From contig NZ_JACOPW010000005.1 in assembly GCF_015461845.1 (NCBI RefSeq), forward strand, positions 186,001 through 250,000: DNA of 64,000 nucleotides, given 5' to 3'. A model generated the notes under the pieces. It was not told the origin of the DNA, did not search any database, and saw nothing but the letters and a program-made list of their open reading frames with translations. Source of the stretch: Pseudomonas mucoides. GTDB lineage: Bacteria > Pseudomonadota > Gammaproteobacteria > Pseudomonadales > Pseudomonadaceae. The position numbers and the translations under genes are program-made. This document shows, piece after piece, positions 59,140 through 64,000 of this stretch. Within the stretch, counting starts at the first letter, position 1. The number at the start of each line of letters is the position of its first letter.

Positions 59140-59225
59140 GTAGGAGTGAGCCTGCTCGCGATGGTGTGTCAGTGACATCAATGCTGAATGACACACCTCT
59201 GTCGCGAGCAGGCTCACTCCTGCAA
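59140..59225. repeat. REPIN 7
   Basis: Inverted arms TAGGAGTGAGCCTGCTCGCG and CGCGAGCAGGCTCACTCC with an internal repeat GTGTGTCA/TGACACAC. Between dgoD and the transporter gene. Confidence 0.9.
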
Positions 59226-59281
59226 GAGGCCTGCGCCAGTCTTTCGAACGACCTCAATAAACATAAGAAGAGGCACTCCTC

Positions 59282-60592
59282 ATGCAACCGCAAACCCTCG
59301 CCGGGCAAGCGTCGTTGGTGACGCCCAGTCGCAAGCGATTTTTCATCATGGTCCTGCTGTTCATCACCGTGGTGATCAACTACCTGGACCGCAGCAACCT
59401 CTCCATCGCCGCCCCGGCGCTGACCAGCGAACTGGGCATCGATCCGATCCACGTCGGGCTGATCTTTTCGGCTTTCGGCTGGACCTACGCCGCCATGCAG
59501 ATCCCCGGTGGCTGGCTGGTGGACCGTGTGCCGCCGCGCATCCTCTACAGCGTCGCCTTGCTGCTGTGGTCGATTGCCACCGTGATGCTCGGTTTCGCCG
59601 CCAGCTTCATCGCGCTGTTCGTCCTGCGCATGGCGGTCGGGGCCCTGGAAGCGCCGGCGTACCCGATCAACAGCCGCGTGGTCACCACCTGGTTCCCCGA
59701 GCGCGAGCGCGCCACGGCCATCGGTTTCTACACCTCCGGGCAGTTTGTCGGCCTGGCCTTCCTGACGCCGGTTCTCGCTTGGCTTCAGCACGAATTCGGC
59801 TGGCACATGGTGTTCGTCAGCACCGGTGCGGTGGGCATTCTGTGGGCGGTGATCTGGTACGCGGTGTACCGCGAGCCCCGTGATTTCAAAGGCGCCAACG
59901 ACGCCGAAATCGACCTGATCCGCGAGGGCGGCGGGTTGGTGGATATCCAGGCCGAGCAAGCCAAAGTCAAAGCGAAATTCAGCTGGACCGACCTAGGGGT
60001 TGTCCTGACCAAACGCAAACTGTGGGGCATCTACCTCGGCCAGTTCTGCCTCAACTCGACGTTGTGGTTTTTCCTGACGTGGTTCCCGACCTACCTGGTG
60101 AAGTATCGCGGCATGGACTTCATCAAGTCCGGTCTGCTGGCGTCGTTGCCGTTTCTCGCGGCCTTCGTCGGCGTGTTGTGCTCAGGGTTCTTCTCCGACT
60201 TCCTGATTCGTCGCGGTTACACGGTGGGTTTCGCTCGCAAGCTGCCGATCATTGGCGGCCTGCTGATTTCCACCTCGATCATCGGCGCCAACTTCGTCGA
60301 GTCGACGCCGCTGGTGATTGCGTTCCTGGCACTGGCGTTCTTCGGCAACGGGCTGGCGTCGATCACCTGGTCACTGGTGTCAACGCTGGCACCGGCGCGT
60401 TTGCTGGGACTGACCGGCGGGGTGTTCAACTTCATCGGCAACCTGTCGGCGATTACCACGCCGATTGTCATCGGTTTCCTGGCGACCGGGGATTCGTTTG
60501 CCCCGGCGATTACCTACATCTCGGTGCTGGCATTGATTGGCGCGCTTTCCTACATCTTGCTGGTGGGCAAAGTCGAGCGTATCAAGTTGTAG
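59282..60592 (+). CDS. MFS transporter, probable D-galactonate/sugar-acid uptake (DgoT-like)
   Basis: 436 residues, twelve helices. NYLDRSNLSIAAPAL and the loop GWLVDRVPPR place it in the anion:cation symporter group that includes DgoT and glucarate transporters. Context with dgoKAD favours galactonate. A REPIN separates it from dgoD, so it may be in the same transcript but with mRNA processing at the REPIN. Confidence 0.87.
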   Translation: MQPQTLAGQASLVTPSRKRFFIMVLLFITVVINYLDRSNLSIAAPALTSELGIDPIHVGLIFSAFGWTYAAMQIPGGWLVDRVPPRILYSVALLLWSIATVMLGFAASFIALFVLRMAVGALEAPAYPINSRVVTTWFPERERATAIGFYTSGQFVGLAFLTPVLAWLQHEFGWHMVFVSTGAVGILWAVIWYAVYREPRDFKGANDAEIDLIREGGGLVDIQAEQAKVKAKFSWTDLGVVLTKRKLWGIYLGQFCLNSTLWFFLTWFPTYLVKYRGMDFIKSGLLASLPFLAAFVGVLCSGFFSDFLIRRGYTVGFARKLPIIGGLLISTSIIGANFVESTPLVIAFLALAFFGNGLASITWSLVSTLAPARLLGLTGGVFNFIGNLSAITTPIVIGFLATGDSFAPAITYISVLALIGALSYILLVGKVERIKL

Positions 60593-60652
60593 TGGCAGGC
60601 ATCGGGCGACCATAATGCCGCCCGTTCACTCGCTCAACGGTAAAGGCTGGAT

Positions 60653-61456
60653 ATGCAGGAAGACGCCCCAAAAATCGCCAAGGACGCCGCCCCGACCGGC
60701 ACCCAGACACTGCTTCGTGGCCTGGGTGTGGTTCAGGCCGTGGCCAGCGGCGCCCGCGATCTCAAGGAAATCGCCCGGCTGATCGGCACGACGCGCAGCA
60801 CCACCCATCGTCTGGCCAGTTGCCTGGTGGACGAGCGTTACCTGCGTGTGGTGCCGCAAGTCGGTTATCTGTTGGGGCCGAAGCTGATCGAACTGGGTTT
60901 CCAGGCGCGCGAAGAGTTGCCGTTGGTGACCTTGGCCGGGCCGTATCTGGATGAGTTGTCGGCGTTGACCGGTGACACCATTCACCTGGCGATCCGCGAA
61001 GGTGACGAGGTGCTGTACCTGCACAAGAATCCGGGGCGCAATGGCCCGGAAATGCGTTCGCGGGTCGGCCATCGCATGCCGTTGGCCCGCACCGGGATCG
61101 GCAAGGCCTTGATGCTTGATGACTCGCAGGAAGAATGGCAACGGCTGTACGAAGTCAGCTTGCCAGCGGGTGGGAAAAATCTGTTTTGGCCGCAGCACCC
61201 GGAGCAATCCTGGGAGCAGTTTCAGCAGCGCATGGTCGAGTATGTGGCGGGTGGCTACGCCTTCGATCTGGAAGACAACGAGCCGTCGATCCGCTGTGTG
61301 GCGGCGCCGATCCGTGATGCCAGCAAGCGCATCGTCGCCGGCATCAGCATCGCCAGCACCGTGCCTTATATGCCGCTGGAAAAAATGGCCGAGCTGATCC
61401 CCCTGATAAAAGGGGTCACAGCCCGGCTCTCGGCAGAACTCGGCGCGAAGGTTTAG
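60653..61456 (+). CDS. IclR-family transcriptional regulator
   Basis: 267 residues. Winged helix at the N-terminus (about 15-75, DLKEIARLIGTTRSTTHRLASCL) and IclR effector domain. It closes the dgo locus. IclR proteins commonly bind palindromes in pairs, which matches the two-site operator seen twice in this window, so it is the best candidate regulator of both promoters. Its stop codon overlaps the stop of the convergent dehydrogenase. Confidence 0.88.
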   Translation: MQEDAPKIAKDAAPTGTQTLLRGLGVVQAVASGARDLKEIARLIGTTRSTTHRLASCLVDERYLRVVPQVGYLLGPKLIELGFQAREELPLVTLAGPYLDELSALTGDTIHLAIREGDEVLYLHKNPGRNGPEMRSRVGHRMPLARTGIGKALMLDDSQEEWQRLYEVSLPAGGKNLFWPQHPEQSWEQFQQRMVEYVAGGYAFDLEDNEPSIRCVAAPIRDASKRIVAGISIASTVPYMPLEKMAELIPLIKGVTARLSAELGAKV

Positions 61457-62505
61457 ACCTTCAAGGTCGCCATGTCGATCACGAAGCGGTACTTCACATC
61501 ACCGGCGATCATGCGGGCGTAAGCCTCGTTGATCTGGCGGATGTCGAGCATTTCGATGTCGCAGGTGATGTTGTGTTCGGCGCAGAAATCCAGCACTTCC
61601 TGGGTTTCTGCGATGCCGCCGATCAGCGAACCGGCGAGCACACGACGGCCCAACACCAGTTTGGCGGCATGGACCGGCGGATCGATCGGTTCGATCAGAC
61701 CCACCAGAATGTGCACGCCATCGAAACGCAGGGTGTCGAGGTACGGGTTGAGATCGTGCTGCACCGGAATGGTGTCGAGCAGGAAGTCGAAGTAGCCGGC
61801 AGCGGCTTTCATCTGGTCGGCATCGGTGGACACGATCACGTGGTCCGCACCCTGGCGACGACCTTCTTCGGCCTTGCTCGCCGAGCGGGTGAACAGCGTC
61901 ACTTCGGCGCCCATCGCCTTGGCGAACTTGATGCCCATGTGGCCGAGGCCGCCCATGCCGAGGATCCCGACCTTGTCGCCGGCCTTGACCCCGTAATGCT
62001 TGAGCGGCGAATAGGTGGTGATGCCGGCACACAGGATCGGTGCGGCGCTGGCCAGTGCGAGTTTTTCCGGGATGCGCACGACAAAGTGCTCGCTGACCAC
62101 GATGCTGTCCGAGTAGCCGCCCATGGTGTTGCTGCCATCGACCCGGTCCGGGGTGGCGTAGGTCATGGTCGGACCTTCGAGGCAATATTGCTCAAGGTTG
62201 GACTGGCAGGCTTCGCAGCTGCGGCAGGAATCGACCATGCAACCGACACCAACCAGATCGCCGATTTTATGCTTGGTAACGTTCGCACCGATGGCGGTGA
62301 CTTTGCCGACGATTTCGTGGCCGGGCATCAGCGGGTACACGGCAATGCCCCACTCGTTGCGGGCCTGGTGGATGTCGGAGTGGCAGACGCCGCAGTAGAG
62401 AATTTCGATCGCCACGTCGTCGGCCCGAGGGCTGCGGCGTTCGAATTTCACGGGGGCGAGGGGAGTGGTGGCCGACTGGGCGGCGTATCCGATGGCGGTG
62501 TACAT
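61453..62505 (-). CDS. Zinc-dependent NAD(P) alcohol dehydrogenase (YahK/AdhC-like)
   Basis: 350 residues. Catalytic zinc: CGVCHSDI and GHE; structural zinc Cys cluster in CRSCEACQSNLEQYC; cofactor motif GMGGLGHMG. Broad aldehyde reductase/alcohol dehydrogenase family (cinnamyl alcohol dehydrogenase group). The ATG at 62505 has GAGG upstream; the frame opens at 62559. Convergent with IclR, divergent from the AraC gene. Confidence 0.92.
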   Translation of the reverse strand: MYTAIGYAAQSATTPLAPVKFERRSPRADDVAIEILYCGVCHSDIHQARNEWGIAVYPLMPGHEIVGKVTAIGANVTKHKIGDLVGVGCMVDSCRSCEACQSNLEQYCLEGPTMTYATPDRVDGSNTMGGYSDSIVVSEHFVVRIPEKLALASAAPILCAGITTYSPLKHYGVKAGDKVGILGMGGLGHMGIKFAKAMGAEVTLFTRSASKAEEGRRQGADHVIVSTDADQMKAAAGYFDFLLDTIPVQHDLNPYLDTLRFDGVHILVGLIEPIDPPVHAAKLVLGRRVLAGSLIGGIAETQEVLDFCAEHNITCDIEMLDIRQINEAYARMIAGDVKYRFVIDMATLKV

Positions 62506-62695
62506 GAGGAACCTCGCTAAAGCAGTGACAAGTGAGGCGGTGCATTCTGGGCGCCGCACCTGGCATCGACCATGGCGATTCCTCCGGGTGTCATGCCTAT
62601 TCCTCCGGCATCCACGCTGGATTGATCAAATGCGCGGTCAGACCTGCGAAGATGCTTTCATCCCTTTTTCCGCGACATTTTTGTGAAGAGCTCCC

Positions 62696-63586
62696 ATGTT
62701 GTTGACCCGACATCTCGATGCCAATGCCACGCTGGTTTCGCTGATCCAGCCGCTGACCACTCGCGACGGCTTCGCGCCCACCGCGTTGCCGGGCGTGCAG
62801 GTATTGCGCGCCAGTTGCGATGTGGCCCGTGGTCCGCAGATCTATGAGCCGAGTCTGGTCATCATCGTCCAGGGCAGCAAATTGGCATACCTGGGCCCGC
62901 GCACGCTGGAGTACGGCGCCGGCCATTATCTGATTCAGGCCTTGCCGGTGCCGTTCGAGTGCGAAACCTTTGCCGCGCCGGAGGGGCCGATGCTGGGGAT
63001 TTCCATCGCGATCGACCGCACGTTGCTCGGCGAATTGGTGTTGGCCATGGGGCTGGTGGCGGGGCGCAGTATTGCGGCACAGACGCTGGAGTCGATGACC
63101 TCGACGGTACTCGACGACGCGATGCGCGGGTGTGTCGAACGGTTGCTGCGTTGCCTGCACGATCCGCTGGAATGCCAAGTGATGGGGCAGGCGCGTTTGC
63201 GTGAGTTGTTGTTCGTCGCGTTGCGCGGGCCGCAAGCCGATGTGTTGCGTGCACTGGTGGAGCAACAAGGGCAATTCGCCCGGGTCGCGGCTTCGCTCAG
63301 TCATCTGCATGCACATTACACCGAGCCGCTGAATGTCGAGACGCTGGCCAGTTGCGCGAACATGAGTGCGTCGACGTTTCACGAGCATTTCAAACGCAGC
63401 ACGTTGTTGTCGCCGGTGCAGTATCTGAAGCGCTTGCGTTTGCTCAAGGCGCAGCAGTTGTTGCTGTCTGAAGGCTTGGGCGTGGCGCAGGTGGCGCATC
63501 GGGTGGGGTATCAGAGTACGTCGCAGTTCAGTCGGGAGTACAAGCGCTACTTCGAGCGTAATCCGGGGGATGAGCGCGCTGCCTGA
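62696..63586 (+). CDS. AraC-family transcriptional regulator
   Basis: 296 residues. N-terminal AraC_N-type sensing domain (PSLVIIVQGSKLAYLG) and C-terminal double helix-turn-helix (about 195-290, LASCANMSASTFHEHFKRST and VAHRVGYQSTSQFSREYKRYF). Divergent from the alcohol dehydrogenase with 190 bp between, so it likely controls it. AAGAGCTC precedes the ATG. Confidence 0.9.
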   Translation: MLLTRHLDANATLVSLIQPLTTRDGFAPTALPGVQVLRASCDVARGPQIYEPSLVIIVQGSKLAYLGPRTLEYGAGHYLIQALPVPFECETFAAPEGPMLGISIAIDRTLLGELVLAMGLVAGRSIAAQTLESMTSTVLDDAMRGCVERLLRCLHDPLECQVMGQARLRELLFVALRGPQADVLRALVEQQGQFARVAASLSHLHAHYTEPLNVETLASCANMSASTFHEHFKRSTLLSPVQYLKRLRLLKAQQLLLSEGLGVAQVAHRVGYQSTSQFSREYKRYFERNPGDERAA

Positions 63587-63587
63587 G

Positions 63588-63611
63588 TTGGCAGGCTCAC
63601 TCCTACAGGGG
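63588..63611. repeat. REP remnant
   Basis: GCAGGCTCACTCCTACAGG is one REP arm without a partner, after the AraC gene. Confidence 0.5.
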
Positions 63612-63642
63612 GATTTGTGGTGTCGGTGAAATCGCGGGCAAC

Positions 63643-63668
63643 AAAAAGGCCCCCATTTCGGGAGCCTT
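63643..63668 (-). terminator. Terminator of the ETF-QO gene
   Basis: Minus-strand stem AAGGCTCCC/GGGGGCCTT with loop GAAAT, then TTTTTG. No T run on the plus strand. Confidence 0.85.
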
Positions 63669-63686
63669 GATGTTCAGAGGTTCGGC

Positions 63687-64000
63687 TTACATGTTCGGGT
63701 AAGTCGGGCCGCCAGCACCTTCCGGTGTCACCCAGGTGATGTTCTGTGCAGGGTCCTTGATGTCGCAGGTCTTGCAGTGAACGCAGTTCTGGGCGTTGAT
63801 CTGGAAGCGCTTCTCGCCGTCTTCCTTGGTGATCACTTCGTATACGCCGGCCGGGCAGTAACGCTGGGCAGGTTCATCGTACAGCGGCAGGTTTTTGCTG
63901 ATCGGGATGCTTGGGTCGGTCAGCTTCAAGTGGCAAGGCTGTTCTTCTTCGTGGTTGGTACCGGAGATGAACACCGAGCTGAGTTTGTCGAAGCTGATTT
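63687..64000 (-). CDS. Electron transfer flavoprotein-ubiquinone oxidoreductase (C-terminal part)
   Basis: Only the last 104 codons are in the window; the start lies to the right. The C-terminal ferredoxin-like domain shows CPAGVYEV and the 4Fe-4S cluster motif NCVHCKTCDIKDP, ending in PTYPNM. Passes electrons from ETF (fed by acyl-CoA dehydrogenases) to ubiquinone. In P. aeruginosa this is PA2953, so conserved order resumes here. Confidence 0.92.
   Translation of the reverse strand, partial: ISFDKLSSVFISGTNHEEEQPCHLKLTDPSIPISKNLPLYDEPAQRYCPAGVYEVITKEDGEKRFQINAQNCVHCKTCDIKDPAQNITWVTPEGAGGPTYPNM

Noticed and set aside
1..64000. tRNA, rRNA or prophage genes
   Set aside because: No cloverleaf with a CCA end, rRNA block, integrase or phage structural gene was recognised by eye in the window.

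Overview
The window looks like chromosomal DNA of a fluorescent-group Pseudomonas. It is GC-rich and densely coding. Its gene order follows, from memory, the P. aeruginosa PA2811-PA2817 block and then the PA2985-to-PA2953 block: comEC, exbB/exbD-like, lpxK, kdsB, murB, rne, rluC, maf, yceD, rpmF, plsX, fabD, fabG, acpP, fabF, pabC, mltG, tmk, holB, pilZ, tatD, rgsA, TetR, then ETF-QO at the right edge. Intergenic gaps in the right half carry REP doublets (REPINs) of the kind typical of P. fluorescens-type genomes.

Layout. 1-8.4 kb: start of an AlaX-like gene (leftward, cut by the window edge), a LysR regulator, a PA2817-family protein, a FadE-type acyl-CoA dehydrogenase, a transglutaminase-like protein, a GST, a YadG/YadH-type ABC exporter and a DUF2062 protein. 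8.4-15.4 kb: comEC and an envelope/LPS run. 15.6-20 kb: a molybdoenzyme operon (IorA-like, IorB-like, XdhC-like, MocA-like) between murB and rne. 20-37.6 kb: RNase E with a leader of about 640 nt, rluC, HAD phosphatase, S49 protease, maf, and the ribosome/phospholipid/fatty-acid/folate/replication cluster down to tatD. 37.6-38.6 kb: the small RNA RgsA (leftward) and a TetR regulator. 38.7-63.6 kb: accessory region. 63.7-64 kb: C-terminus of ETF-QO.

The accessory region holds a MoaA-like radical SAM enzyme, a lipoprotein, a DUF1285 protein, a sugar locus (FadR-type regulator, SMP-30 lactonase, SDR dehydrogenase, AraFGH transporter), a four-gene cassette resembling E. coli yegUVW but with an NCS1 permease, a small-protein group, an MFS transporter, an HD hydrolase, a GNAT, a D-galactonate operon (dgoK, dgoA, dgoD, MFS transporter, IclR) and a divergent alcohol dehydrogenase/AraC pair. 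The two sugar loci probably form one oxidative galactose/arabinose route: import by AraFGH, oxidation by the SDR, lactone opening by SMP-30, then galactonate breakdown by DgoD, DgoK and DgoA.

Main points of interest. (1) RgsA carries a near-perfect antisense of the acpP translation start, which lies 6.5 kb away in the same window. (2) The dgoK and SDR promoters share a duplicated cassette with two operator copies exactly 20 bp apart, and the SDR copy feeds a 26-codon leader ORF containing a terminator hairpin. (3) A second operator lies in the promoter spacer of both the FadR-type regulator and araF. (4) The yeg-like cassette may be an undescribed nucleoside-type catabolic system. (5) yceD, and perhaps rluC, appear to be transcribed with almost no leader. 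All functional names are by recognition of motifs and family resemblance; no search was run.
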